Positions 8,149 through 17,113 of a DNA stretch of 64,000 nucleotides are shown one piece after another. Within the stretch, counting starts at the first letter, position 1. Each line of letters begins with the position of its first letter. A program made the translations under genes and the position numbers. Source of the DNA: Anaerolineales bacterium (GTDB lineage Bacteria; Chloroflexota; Anaerolineae; Anaerolineales; UBA11858); NCBI GenBank assembly GCA_028278545.1, contig JANQED010000151.1, positions 1 through 64,000 on the forward strand. The letters are read 5' to 3'. Under the pieces are notes generated by a model. It was not told the DNA's origin. It saw only the letters and a program-made list of their open reading frames with translations, and searched no databases.

Positions 8149-9942
8149 ATGAAAATGTCGCTTCTCTTCAGCCAAACGTTACGCGAAGCGCCAACGGATG
8201 CTGAAATGCCCAGCCATCAATTATTAGTCAGGGCTGGTTTCATCCGTCAACTGGCCGCGGGGATCTATACCCTGATGCCTCTGGCAAAGCGCTCGATTAC
8301 CAAGATCGAAGATATTATGCGCGAAGAGATCGATGCCATTGGTGGACAAGAGATGACTATGCCTGTCGTCCATCCCGCAGAATTGTGGCAGGAGACCGAG
8401 CGCTGGTACCAGATCGGTTCTGAGATGGGCCGCTTCAAGGACAAGAACCAGCGGGACATGGTGCTGGCCATGACCCATGAGGAGGTCGTTGCCGACCTGA
8501 CCCGCAAGGAGATCCATTCCTATCGCCAACTGCCCGCGCTGATCTACCACATTCAGACCAAATGGCGGGATGATCCACGCCCACGCGCCGGCCTGATCCG
8601 GGTGCGCGAATTTACCATGAAGGACAGCTATAGCCTGGATAGGGATTGGGAAGGCCTCGACCTTCAATACTGCAACCACTACCAGGCCTATTTCGACATC
8701 TTTCATCGTTGCGGAATCCCGGTGATTGCTGTCAAGTCGGATGTGGGCATGATGGGCGGCAAGATGGCCCATGAGTATATGTATCTGACTCCCTTTGGTG
8801 AAGATACGCTCTTGATTTGTGATGATTGTGGATATGCCGCCAACCGGCAGGTGGCTACCTTCAAAAAGGAAGCCCTCCCAAAGGAAGATGCCTTGCCGCT
8901 GGAGAAGGTCGCCACGCCAGAGTGCAAGACCATCGCTGAGTTGGCTGCCTTTCTCGACGTCCCCGAGGCCAGGACGGCCAAAGCGGTCTTCATGGTGGCC
9001 GATATCCCCGAAGGTCAGTCCAGCGTCCAGAAGTTTGTCTTTGCCATCGTGCGCGGCGATATGGACCTTAATGAGACCAAGCTGACCAACGCCCTGGGAG
9101 CGATTGAGCTGCGTCCCGCCACCGAGGAAGAGATCGAAGCTATTGGGGCCGTTCCGGGTTACGCCTCACCGATAGGATTGCCAGAAACGAACGATTATCT
9201 ACCGGTTGTGACCGTAGTCGACGATTTGATCCCCGCGTCGTTCAACCTGGTGGCAGGCGCCAACGATGAGGGGTACCACGTGCTGAACACCAATCTAGGG
9301 CGTGATTATCAGGCCGACATCATCACCGATCTGACTGCGGCGCGTGCCGGGGATGCCTGCCCGGAGTGTGGCGGTTCCTTCCGGGAGATACGCGGCGTTG
9401 AAGTGGGCAACATCTTCAAATTGGGCACCCGCTACAGCGACTCCATGGGCTGTACTTATCAGGACAAAGATGGCGTAGAGAAACCAGTCATCATGGGTTC
9501 CTATGGCATAGGCAGCGGTCGTTTGCTGGCTTCGATTGCCGAGGAATATAATGACGAACATGGCTTGATCTGGCCGATCACAGTAGCTCCCTACCAGGTG
9601 CACCTGGTTGTTCTGCCTGGAAAGAAGGACGGAGGTCAAGTGGAAGACACCGCCACCCGGCTTTACAAAGATTTACAGGCCGAGGGCGTGGAAGTGCTCG
9701 TGGATGACCGCGCCGAGAGCCCAGGTGTGAAGTTCAACGATGCTGACCTGATCGGTCTTCCCATCAGGCTGACCGTCAGTGAACGTGGTTTACGAGATGG
9801 GCAGATCGAGTTCAAGCGTCGCGACCAGGATGAGAAGCGCATGATCCCCCAGCAGGAAATCATCGAGGCTGTCAAGGCAGAGATTGCTGCTCTCGAAGCG
9901 GAGATTCAGGCAAAAGTGGTCGAAATGCCCTTCGAGGAGTGA
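8149..9942 (+). CDS. proS: Prolyl-tRNA synthetase, bacterial type with editing insert
   Basis: 597 residues, close to the usual 570-ish for ProS with the INS editing domain. Class II core: MTHEE and VREFTMKDSYS (motif 2 region) in the first 160 residues. A YbaK-like editing insert spans about 225-395. Motif 3, GSYGIGSGRL, is near 455, and a C-terminal anticodon-binding domain follows (about 480-575). It charges tRNA-Pro and clears Ala-tRNA-Pro. The ATG at 8149 has GGAGG eight bases upstream. A structured RNA with terminator precedes it and a strong terminator follows, so it forms its own unit. Confidence 0.97.
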   Translation: MKMSLLFSQTLREAPTDAEMPSHQLLVRAGFIRQLAAGIYTLMPLAKRSITKIEDIMREEIDAIGGQEMTMPVVHPAELWQETERWYQIGSEMGRFKDKNQRDMVLAMTHEEVVADLTRKEIHSYRQLPALIYHIQTKWRDDPRPRAGLIRVREFTMKDSYSLDRDWEGLDLQYCNHYQAYFDIFHRCGIPVIAVKSDVGMMGGKMAHEYMYLTPFGEDTLLICDDCGYAANRQVATFKKEALPKEDALPLEKVATPECKTIAELAAFLDVPEARTAKAVFMVADIPEGQSSVQKFVFAIVRGDMDLNETKLTNALGAIELRPATEEEIEAIGAVPGYASPIGLPETNDYLPVVTVVDDLIPASFNLVAGANDEGYHVLNTNLGRDYQADIITDLTAARAGDACPECGGSFREIRGVEVGNIFKLGTRYSDSMGCTYQDKDGVEKPVIMGSYGIGSGRLLASIAEEYNDEHGLIWPITVAPYQVHLVVLPGKKDGGQVEDTATRLYKDLQAEGVEVLVDDRAESPGVKFNDADLIGLPIRLTVSERGLRDGQIEFKRRDQDEKRMIPQQEIIEAVKAEIAALEAEIQAKVVEMPFEE

Positions 9943-9966
9943 TTCTTCCTTGTGAATGATCGCAAA

Positions 9967-10009
9967 AAGAACTGCGAGTGGAAGTGAAATGCGCTCGCAG
10001 TTCTTTTTT
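9967..10009 (+). terminator. proS terminator
   Basis: AAGAACTGCGAG (9967-9978) pairs perfectly with CTCGCAGTTCTT (9994-10005) and is followed by a T-run to 10009. The A-tract on the left side would let it work in both directions. Confidence 0.92.
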
Positions 10010-10025
10010 GCGCTATATTTCACCC

Positions 10026-10056
10026 TTGACTCTCCTCCTACCGGAGGGTCTATACT
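10026..10056 (+). promoter_or_regulatory. MerR-type promoter/operator with 19-bp spacer
   Basis: -35 TTGACT (10026-10031) and -10 TATACT (10051-10056) are separated by 19 bases, the long spacer typical of MerR-activated promoters. The spacer carries a dyad, GACTCTCC (10028-10035) and GGAGGGTC (10043-10050), matching in seven of eight positions about a 7-base centre. It lies 42 bases before the MerR gene, so autoregulation is expected: the regulator twists the DNA on ligand binding. Confidence 0.88.
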
Positions 10057-10097
10057 ACAGACACTGAAGGCCTTCGTACTCCACCAAAGGTAGACTC

Positions 10098-11468
10098 ATG
10101 ATCAAGATTGGCGATTTCTCCAAGCTGGCCCATGTCACGGTCAAAACCCTGCACCACTATGGTGAGTTGGGCTTGCTCAAGCCGGCTCATATCGACCGCT
10201 ACACAGGCTACCGCTACTACCGCCTCGAACAGATGTCTCGACTCAATCGCGTTCTGGCGCTTAAGGATTTGGGATTCTCACTTGATCAGGTTGCGCAACT
10301 GATCGATGAGAACCTTTCCACAGCAGAGATACGCGGTATGCTGCGCATGAAGCAGCTGGAGTTAGCCGAGAAAGTCGAGTTCGAACAGACACGTTTGGCT
10401 CGAGTGGAGATCCGGTTGCGAGAGCTTGAGCGGGAGGGTTCATCCCCTGACCGCGAGATTGCCATCAAAGAGATCGGTTCCCAGGTTGTGCTGTCGGCAC
10501 GCGGTGTTGCAGCCAGCCAGAGCGCCCTGCTTCCAGCACGAGAGAGCTTGCGGGAGTTGCTGCTGCTTCACCTGGATCGTGCTGGGTTAAAGCCCTATGG
10601 GCCCTGGTTTGCAATGATGGACGATCTGCCCTATTCCGAGGTTGATCTCGAAGTCGAGATGGCAGTGCCGGTCAAGCCTGGCGCACGTCAACGTGCTGGT
10701 GATTGGCAGGGTACACCGGTCAACCTGCGGGAGCTGCCCTCTGAGAGCAAAATGGCCAGCGTGATCCATGAGGGTGAATATGCAGACATCAATCATGCTT
10801 ACACTGACCTGTACGCTTGGTCTCAGGCTAACGCATTCAAGATCGCCGGGCCTTGTCGAGAAGTCTACCTGCCTGAAACAGGAATCAGCACGAACGTAGA
10901 TTCCGATATCTGCTCCGGATTCATCGAGGTGCAATGTCCTGTTGAACGGGCCAGCATCCCCATATCAATCTATACACTTGCATCTGATCGAAAGGAAAAA
11001 CTGATGGAACCCAAAATTGTAACCAGACCCCCCATGATAGTTGTTGGCATATCCTATGTGGGCAAGAATGAGAACAACGAAATCCCCCAAATGTGGGGGC
11101 GATGGATGGAACGCTCCGATGAAGTCAAAAACAAGACTGGTTTCTGTAGTTACGGAGTCTGCTACGGTGAGCCGGAAGGCGTTGATGAAGGCGAGTTTGA
11201 ATATGTGGCTTGCGTGGAAGTCAGCGAGGCGTCCGACATCCCTGAGGGTATGGTCATGCGCCGCGTCCCGGAGTACAAGTATGCCGTCTTTACCCATCAC
11301 GGCAAACTAGATAATCTGAATGACACCTACAAGTACATCTACGAGACCTGGCTGCCCCAAGCAGATGTCGAACTCCATCCCGACAAGTTCGATATGGAAC
11401 TCTATGACAAGCGTTTCATCCCTGACTCGGAGAAGTCTGAGTTTGACATCCTGGTAGCAGTGAAATAA
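10098..11468 (+). CDS. MerR-family regulator with two GyrI-like effector domains
   Basis: 456 residues, much longer than usual single-effector MerR proteins (about 270). The N-terminal winged helix (1-70) reads IGDFSKLAHVTVKTLHHYGELGLL. A dimerisation coiled coil follows to about 115. Next is a GyrI/BmrR-type effector-binding domain (about 125-295). A second unit of the same kind starts near the internal MEPKIVTRPPMIVVG and runs to the C-terminus. GyrI-like domains bind hydrophobic or cationic small molecules. The gene looks like a fusion of a BmrR-type regulator with a stand-alone GyrI-like protein. No transporter is next to it; the only clear target is its own promoter. Confidence 0.88.
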   Translation: MIKIGDFSKLAHVTVKTLHHYGELGLLKPAHIDRYTGYRYYRLEQMSRLNRVLALKDLGFSLDQVAQLIDENLSTAEIRGMLRMKQLELAEKVEFEQTRLARVEIRLRELEREGSSPDREIAIKEIGSQVVLSARGVAASQSALLPARESLRELLLLHLDRAGLKPYGPWFAMMDDLPYSEVDLEVEMAVPVKPGARQRAGDWQGTPVNLRELPSESKMASVIHEGEYADINHAYTDLYAWSQANAFKIAGPCREVYLPETGISTNVDSDICSGFIEVQCPVERASIPISIYTLASDRKEKLMEPKIVTRPPMIVVGISYVGKNENNEIPQMWGRWMERSDEVKNKTGFCSYGVCYGEPEGVDEGEFEYVACVEVSEASDIPEGMVMRRVPEYKYAVFTHHGKLDNLNDTYKYIYETWLPQADVELHPDKFDMELYDKRFIPDSEKSEFDILVAVK

Positions 11469-11474
11469 GTCTTC

Positions 11475-11547
11475 AAAGCGAGAAGTTCAGCTTTCCCCGG
11501 ATGCTATCGACGCCTCGAAGGGGGAAAGTTGAACTTCTTTGCTTTTA
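11475..11547. terminator. Long bidirectional terminator between convergent genes
   Basis: A long imperfect inverted repeat: the arm 11475-11498 (AAAGCGAGAAGTTCAGC...) pairs with 11521-11545 (...GAACTTCTTTGCTTT). A/T tracts flank both sides. It sits between the convergent MerR and DUF3179 genes and can serve both. Confidence 0.85.
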
Positions 11548-11552
11548 AGATT

Positions 11553-12644
11553 CTATGGCTGATAGATTTCGCTTTCGGGATAAAAATCCTCCCAGGCCCA
11601 ATCGAACGAGGTCAGGCTGGGGATGGGCTGCAGCGCTCGACCTTCGAGAGGGCCAGTAATCCCTAAGCCTAGACTTACATCCCAGGTGGATTCTGTTTCC
11701 ACATCCTTCAAGATCCCCTCTTCCCATCAGAAGGTAAGAGTTTTTCCGTCCACAGTTCGCAGGTAGGTGCGATAGTCATCGTTTGCCGCCCAAATCAATA
11801 CCGGGAACTCGCCAATCCAGTCGTTGAGCATGTTCTCGCTGGCGACATCTTCGTAATGATAGGCTTTGGAGAGACCAGCGACCACCAAACCGATGACGAA
11901 ATCCGTGTCGAATTTCTGACGTTGAAATCCGAGCTGAGAATAGCTGTTGACCATGGCCAGTGTGTAGGGGTAAGTCGTTCTCCAATTTGCCCAAGAGGTC
12001 ATTTGCGAAGGAAGAAGGCCCAGCTCAGTGCCTTTCAGCGGGCCAGCTAGAGCGCGTCCCGTTGGCTGTGACCAGATGGAGATGGTTTTGTGATCCCACC
12101 AGGTCATCGCGTATTTGTACAACCCACCTGCATTGCCGAAGAGATGAGTTTCATCATCAATGCGCCGGTCGTGCACGAGACCGGTGTAACACAGCGGTCA
12201 GTAAGTAACCAGTGTGGGGATGCCAGCTAACTCATCGTTGACCATTTCCCGAAAACGCAGCACTGTAATCGGGTAAGCCTTGGCCTCGCCGTCCCAGGCT
12301 ACCCCTAAGACGAGTTCCTCGTCATCAAAAGGGGCTTCCTCAGCGCTGACGAAGGCCGGATGATAAACCGGGTAAATGCCATCAAAGGGGATGGACTGCT
12401 CATAGCCTAGCGGCAGCTCAGAGGGTGTGGGAATGGCCGTCGGTTTGCTTGCTGTAGGCTCGATTGTTGGTATAGGGGATGCCGGAGTTGTGGGGGTGGG
12501 GGGGATTGGGTTCTGTTCGGGGGTAGCCGTGTGCCGGGGGAACGGCGCATCAGCCGAAAGGCCGGACGACGCAGCACAGCGGGAAAGGGAGATCACTCCC
12601 AGGGCTATCCAGAGGCACAATCGGAGGGCTTTTCTCCTGATCAT
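11553..12644 (-). CDS. DUF3179-family protein, candidate selenoprotein (in-frame TGA)
   Basis: One reading frame of 364 codons, interrupted only by TGA at 12198-12200 and 11727-11729. It starts with a signal sequence (MIRRKALRLCLW...; possible but non-standard lipobox LSRC), then a Pro/Thr linker. The DUF3179 domain follows (GVAWDGEAKAYPI, VNDELAGIPTLVTY, later GRALAGPLKGT and TVDGKTLTF). The first TGA, codon 149, falls exactly where the family has the first Cys of VTYCPLC, giving U-P-L-C, a redox UxxC motif. A 6-bp hairpin starts 13 bases after it. The frame stays intact beyond both TGA codons. The second TGA (codon 306) aligns with a variable position and is unexplained, so a pseudogene with two nonsense changes remains possible. 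Confidence 0.65.
12165..12184 (-). promoter_or_regulatory. SECIS-like hairpin after the in-frame TGA
   Basis: On the minus strand, 13 bases after TGA, CCGGTC (12184-12179) pairs perfectly with GACCGG (12170-12165) around an 8-base loop. The loop begins about 20 bases after the UGA, inside the range known for bacterial SECIS elements. The loop has G at its third rather than first or second place, so the fit is good but not perfect. Confidence 0.45.
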
Positions 12645-12693
12645 GCTGATCTGACAACCCGCCAGGGATGATTCTTACGGGATAGGTAGACAA

Positions 12694-12750
12694 CGTAAAC
12701 AGAGTATACGGAGGAGTCCTTCTGGGTCGCCTGTATACTCTGTTTACGTG
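12694..12750. repeat. Perfect 17-bp inverted repeat between SCP2 and DUF3179 genes
   Basis: The arm 12694-12710 (ACGTAAACAGAGTATAC) is an exact reverse complement of 12734-12750, separated by 23 bases. No T-run follows on either strand. It lies between two co-directional minus-strand genes, about 50 bases upstream of the DUF3179 start, so it may be a terminator-like hairpin of the fatty-acid operon, an operator, or a small mobile repeat. Confidence 0.75.
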
Positions 12751-12767
12751 ATACTTAGCCCTGTAAC

Positions 12768-13097
12768 TCAGCCCATCTTGAAGAAGCTGGTCAATTTCAT
12801 GGCCAGGTTGAGATCACCCGCCAGCTTGAGCTTGCCCTGCATGAAGCCCTTCATGCCGTCTTCTTTGCCGAGCAGGACATCGCCAAAATAGCGCCCGTCG
12901 GCGGTCAGGGTCATGGTGGGGCCATCGGTCGTCCCCTCTTCGACGGTGCAGGCGTCGTCTTTGATGTTGATGATATAGTCGCCGCCTTCATCGCCGGTGA
13001 GGTGATATTGGATCACAGCCTCGACCCCGGCAGCTTTTTCTGGGCGGAAGGCTTTCTCGTGGTTGAAGACCAGTTCTTTAACAGTATAGTCGGTCAT
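12768..13097 (-). CDS. SCP2 sterol-binding domain protein
   Basis: 109 residues from the ATG at 13097, which has AAGGAG a few bases upstream; longer in-frame reading is without support. It is a single SCP2 domain: DYIINIKDDACTVEEG, DGPTMTLTADGRYF, then GKEDGMKGFMQGKLKLAGDLNLAMKL. SCP2 domains hold acyl chains or sterols in a hydrophobic tunnel. As the last gene of a beta-oxidation block (thiolase, FadN-like enzyme and acyl-CoA dehydrogenases upstream), it is probably a fatty-acyl-CoA carrier. Confidence 0.9.
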   Translation of the reverse strand: MTDYTVKELVFNHEKAFRPEKAAGVEAVIQYHLTGDEGGDYIINIKDDACTVEEGTTDGPTMTLTADGRYFGDVLLGKEDGMKGFMQGKLKLAGDLNLAMKLTSFFKMG

Positions 13098-13187
13098 ATT
13101 ATGCTCCTTAGTTTGGGGTGTGTCGAGCGGGGAGAGTATGCGCCAATTTTGGCGTTCAGCGCAGACCGCTTTCAACTACGCCCATAG

Positions 13188-14387
13188 CTAGTTCAAATTC
13201 TCGAAGATGCCCGCAGCGCCCATCCCACCGCCGATGCACATACTGACCATGCCGATCTCCAGGTCGCGCCGTTTCATTTCGTACAGCAGTTGCACAGTCA
13301 GTTTGGCACCCGTAGCGCCGAGGGGGTGGCCGAGGGCAATCGCGCCGCCGTTGACGTTGGTGGTCTCTTCGTCGAGGTTCAGCTCGCGCATTACCGCCAG
13401 GGATTGGGCAGCAAAAGCTTCGTTTAGCTCGATCAGTTGGATATCTTCTTGGGACATCCCGGCGATCTTGAGCGCCTTGGGGATGGCCTCCACCGGGCCG
13501 ATGCCCATGATTTCGGGCGGTACGCCAGCCACACCAAAGGAAACGAAGCGTGCCAGGGGCTTGAGGCCCAGTTCTTCAGCTTTCGCCAGGGACATAATCA
13601 CCACCCCGGCCGATCCATCCGACATTTGTGATGAGGTCCCGGCAGTGACAGTGCCGCCTTCTTTGAAGACCGGGCGCAGTTTTGCCAGGGCTTCCAGGCT
13701 GGTGTCGGAGCGGGGGCCTTCGTCACGGGCGAAGGTGAAAGTGCGCGTTTTTGGGCTGCCATTCGAGCCGGGTTCGACGATCTCCACTTCCAAGGGGATG
13801 AGCTCAGGGTCGAAGCGCCCCGATGTAACCGCCTCGTCTGCCAGAGTATGGCTACGCAGAGCGAATTTATCTTGATCTTCCCGGCTGATGTCGTATTTCT
13901 CAGCGACATTCTCCGCGGTTAGGCCCATACTGGTGAAAGCTTCAGGGTAATTAGCCGCTAAGTGGGGCGTGGGGGCAAATTTATAGCCGGTCATCGGCAC
14001 CATCGTCATCGATTCGACGCCGCCAGCAATAGCCACTTCGATCCAGCCGGCCATAATGGCTTGAGCGGCGTGGGCGATGCTCTGCATGCCCGAGGAGCAG
14101 AAGCGGTTGATGGTCTCCGTGGGTACTGAAACGGGCAACCCGGCTCGGAATCCGATCAGCCTGGACATATTCATCCCTTGTTCGCCCTCGGGGAACGCGC
14201 AACCGATAATGACATCGTCGATCTCCTCAGGCTTTAGGGGCACAGCCCGCTTGAGCAACTCCCTGATCACCGCTGCGGCCATATCCTCTGGCCGCATAGT
14301 GGCCAGACTGCCGCGTTTAGCCCTGCCTATCGGTGTGCGTACCGCCGCAACGATTACGGGGTCGTATTTGGGGTCTCTTTTGGTCAT
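13188..14387 (-). CDS. fadA: Acetyl-CoA C-acyltransferase (thiolase)
   Basis: 399 residues, the normal thiolase length. The nucleophilic Cys lies in NRFCSSGMQ (about residue 92). The catalytic His is in GHPLGATGA and the second Cys in CIGGGMGAAG near the C-terminus. It cleaves 3-ketoacyl-CoA to acetyl-CoA in beta-oxidation. RBS AGGAG precedes the ATG at 14387. It lies 165 bases after the FadN-like gene on the same strand and before the SCP2 gene, as in the usual fadN-fadA order. Confidence 0.95.
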   Translation of the reverse strand: MTKRDPKYDPVIVAAVRTPIGRAKRGSLATMRPEDMAAAVIRELLKRAVPLKPEEIDDVIIGCAFPEGEQGMNMSRLIGFRAGLPVSVPTETINRFCSSGMQSIAHAAQAIMAGWIEVAIAGGVESMTMVPMTGYKFAPTPHLAANYPEAFTSMGLTAENVAEKYDISREDQDKFALRSHTLADEAVTSGRFDPELIPLEVEIVEPGSNGSPKTRTFTFARDEGPRSDTSLEALAKLRPVFKEGGTVTAGTSSQMSDGSAGVVIMSLAKAEELGLKPLARFVSFGVAGVPPEIMGIGPVEAIPKALKIAGMSQEDIQLIELNEAFAAQSLAVMRELNLDEETTNVNGGAIALGHPLGATGAKLTVQLLYEMKRRDLEIGMVSMCIGGGMGAAGIFENLN

Positions 14388-14552
14388 GGTTTATCTCCTT
14401 CAATCGTACACGGAATACCAACCTTCTCAGAAAATCCAAAGCCTAATTCTTTGTGCACTGCGAAGAACGCTTCAATGATTTTCTCTGTTAGATTGCTATG
14501 CTTTCCCGAAAAAGGCCTCTGTTTGTTTTGCGTCTAAAGAATTCCGTGCAAG

Positions 14553-16982
14553 TTAGTTCCTTAGCACCTTATTATTCTGCAGCATATGCCACATGCGTTC
14601 CTGGGTCTTTTCCTCGCCGCACAGGGAGAGGAAGGCCTCGCGCTCTAAGTCGAGGATATACTGCTCGCTGACCCAGGCAGGTTTGCTGAGTTCACCTCCG
14701 GTCATCGCAAAGATCAACTTCTCGCCTATGTGAGATTCATATTTGGTGATATAGCCGCCTTCAGCAAACATATGTAGCCCGGCGCGCAGCGCGGCCAGCG
14801 TGTCTCGCCCAGCAGCGTAGATTTTCTCTGGCGCGGGCGGCACATAACCGGTATCCAGCATGTGCAACACTTCCTTCTTGGCCTGGGCCAGTAGGTGGTC
14901 GCGGTTCATCACGATGCGGTCGCGAGGACCCAAGAAACCATGCCGGCGAGCCTCCACAGCGCTGGTGGCTACAGTAGCCATGCCGATCAATTCAAAAACT
15001 GTCTGCATAAAGGGCAGCACCGACACATCTTTGGTGCGCATGGGTGGGTTGACGATGCGGCGCAACAGTTCTTTGGTGCCGCCACCGGCTGGGATCACCC
15101 CGACGCCCAACTCGACTTGGCCGATATACAGTTCTGCAGCAGCCACCACGCGGTTGCCGTGCATGGTGATCTCGCCGCCGCCGCCCAGGGTCAGCCCAAA
15201 AGGAGCAACAACGACCGGCTTGGGGAAATAGCGCATGCGCATGTTGGTGTCCTGGAGCAACTTGACCACCCCTTCAAGCTGGTCCCACATGCCGTTCTGA
15301 GCAGCCATCACCACCCCGAAGACATTCGCCCCGGCGCAGAATGCCCGTTCGTCGTCATTGCCGATCACGATGCCCTCGAATTCGCCGGCCTCGGCGCGAT
15401 CCATAGCTTCGTTCATCATCGCCATGATGTCGTCATCGATCGAGTTCATCTTGGTCTGGAATTCAACACAGCCCACCCCATCACCGATATCAACTAAGAC
15501 AGCTCCGGGATTTTGAGCGACGATCTTGCCAGCGTCCTTCTCTTCCTTGAGGACGATCAGGCCCGGGGTGCGTTCGATAGCCTCATAAGCTCCTTTGCCG
15601 GGGTGATAAGCGCCGATCTTCTGATCGCCATCATAGTGATAAAAAGTCTCGAAGCCCTTCGCGACCATCTCCTCGACCCAGGGAGCGGGGGAGAAGTCAG
15701 CCGCTTTCATGGCCTCGCTGGCCTTAGCCACACCGATCATGTCCCAAATCTCGAAGGGGCCGGCCTGGTGACCAAAGCCCCAGCGCATGGCGTCGTCGAT
15801 GGGCTTGGGGGTGTCTGCCACTTCGGGGATGCGCTCCGAAGCGTAGGCCAGCCCCTGATAGATCATGGCCTGCACCAGTTGCCCGGCGCGGTCATCGGCG
15901 GCCAGCAACACTTCCAGTTTCTCGGCCAGAGTCTCTTTTCCCCTGGCTTCACCAATGGAGTCGAACCGGGGTTTCTCCCCTGGCGGTTCATGTTCCATCG
16001 TCTCCAGGTTGAGAGTCCAAAACTCTTTTCCCCCCTCCTTGCGCACCATTTTGTAGAACCCTTGCTTGGTCTTATTGCCCAACCAGCCTTTTTCCACCAT
16101 GCTGTGGATGAGCTTGTTCGCGCGCTCCGATCCAAGGTAGCGCATGGCGTGTTCGTCGTAAGGGATAGCTTCGGCCAGGTTGGTACCGACATGCTCCCAG
16201 ACATCCACGCCCACCAGGTCAATCAGGCGGAAAGTGGCGGTTTTGGGGCGGCCGATAGCTGGGCCGGTGATAGCGTCCACCTCGGCGACGGTATAGCCGT
16301 GCTCGAGGATATAATCCAATGAGAAGGCGCCGCTGCCGAATCCCAGGCGATTGGCGATGAAGTTAGGGGTGTCCTTACAGGGGACAATCCCTTTCCCCAG
16401 GCGATACTCGCCGAAATGGCTGATAAACTTGATCACCTCGGGGGTGGTATCTGGCCCTGGGATGATCTCTAACAATTTGAGATAACGCGGCGGGTTGAAG
16501 AAATGCGTCCCCAGGAAGTGCTGCCGGAACCCTTCGGAGCGGCCTTGAGCAATATCTGCAATAGGGATTCCCGAGGTGTTGGTGCTGATGATGCAGTGCT
16601 CTGGGCGAATCTCATCGATGCGGGCCATCAAGTCCTGTTTGATCTTCAGGTTCTCGATGATGGCTTCGATGACCCAGTCGGCCTCGCCGATGACTTCGAA
16701 ATTATCTTCCAGATTGCCGACGGTGACCATATCGGCCAGTTCCTTGGCGAAGAAGCTGGCCGGACGGGATTTCACCACGGCTTGCAAGCCGGTATTGACG
16801 ATGCGATTGCGCACTTTGGGGTCTTCCAGGGTCTGACCTTTTGCTTTTTCCTCCTCGGTCAACTCCCAGGGGATGATGTCCAGCAGGGTCGTACGGACGC
16901 CAGCATTCGCCAGATGAGCAGCCAAAGCCGCCCCCATGGTACCAGCGCCGATGACCACTGCATAGTTGACTTTGTAGGTCAT
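14553..16982 (-). CDS. fadN: 3-hydroxyacyl-CoA dehydrogenase / enoyl-CoA hydratase fusion, FadN-like
   Basis: 809 residues. The N-terminal NAD-binding domain (IGAGTMGAALAAHLANAG, residues 12-29) and 3-hydroxyacyl-CoA dehydrogenase domains come first (NTSGIPI, HFFNPPRYLKLLEI). A crotonase-type enoyl-CoA hydratase domain follows, with FCAGANVF near 560 and the oxyanion GLTLGGGGE. This order is that of Bacillus FadN rather than E. coli FadB, where hydratase comes first. It performs hydration and oxidation of 2-enoyl-CoA. It lies upstream of the thiolase gene. Confidence 0.93.
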   Translation of the reverse strand: MTYKVNYAVVIGAGTMGAALAAHLANAGVRTTLLDIIPWELTEEEKAKGQTLEDPKVRNRIVNTGLQAVVKSRPASFFAKELADMVTVGNLEDNFEVIGEADWVIEAIIENLKIKQDLMARIDEIRPEHCIISTNTSGIPIADIAQGRSEGFRQHFLGTHFFNPPRYLKLLEIIPGPDTTPEVIKFISHFGEYRLGKGIVPCKDTPNFIANRLGFGSGAFSLDYILEHGYTVAEVDAITGPAIGRPKTATFRLIDLVGVDVWEHVGTNLAEAIPYDEHAMRYLGSERANKLIHSMVEKGWLGNKTKQGFYKMVRKEGGKEFWTLNLETMEHEPPGEKPRFDSIGEARGKETLAEKLEVLLAADDRAGQLVQAMIYQGLAYASERIPEVADTPKPIDDAMRWGFGHQAGPFEIWDMIGVAKASEAMKAADFSPAPWVEEMVAKGFETFYHYDGDQKIGAYHPGKGAYEAIERTPGLIVLKEEKDAGKIVAQNPGAVLVDIGDGVGCVEFQTKMNSIDDDIMAMMNEAMDRAEAGEFEGIVIGNDDERAFCAGANVFGVVMAAQNGMWDQLEGVVKLLQDTNMRMRYFPKPVVVAPFGLTLGGGGEITMHGNRVVAAAELYIGQVELGVGVIPAGGGTKELLRRIVNPPMRTKDVSVLPFMQTVFELIGMATVATSAVEARRHGFLGPRDRIVMNRDHLLAQAKKEVLHMLDTGYVPPAPEKIYAAGRDTLAALRAGLHMFAEGGYITKYESHIGEKLIFAMTGGELSKPAWVSEQYILDLEREAFLSLCGEEKTQERMWHMLQNNKVLRN

Positions 16983-17113
16983 AACAGCCTCCTAAGTTGG
17001 GTGTTCGGTTGATCGTGTGTCACAATGCCATTAGCGTTTTCCCTGAGTGGAATGGATTTCACACAGTCATATTGAGCCGCTCTGCGTGCAAGGCTATCTT
17101 GTTGTGTTGTGAT

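Noticed and set aside
11553..12644. Genome-wide reassignment of TGA as a sense codon
   Set aside because: TGA ends many intact genes here, for example at 2994-2996 and 28808-28810 with the next gene starting at once.
15940..15975. tRNA T-arm-like GGTTCGACTCC on the minus strand
   Set aside because: It lies inside the FadN-like coding frame and no acceptor or anticodon arms are present.
15513..16322. Long plus-strand frame of 269 codons opposite the FadN-like gene
   Set aside because: It is the shadow of a strongly conserved gene on the other strand; its translation matches no family.
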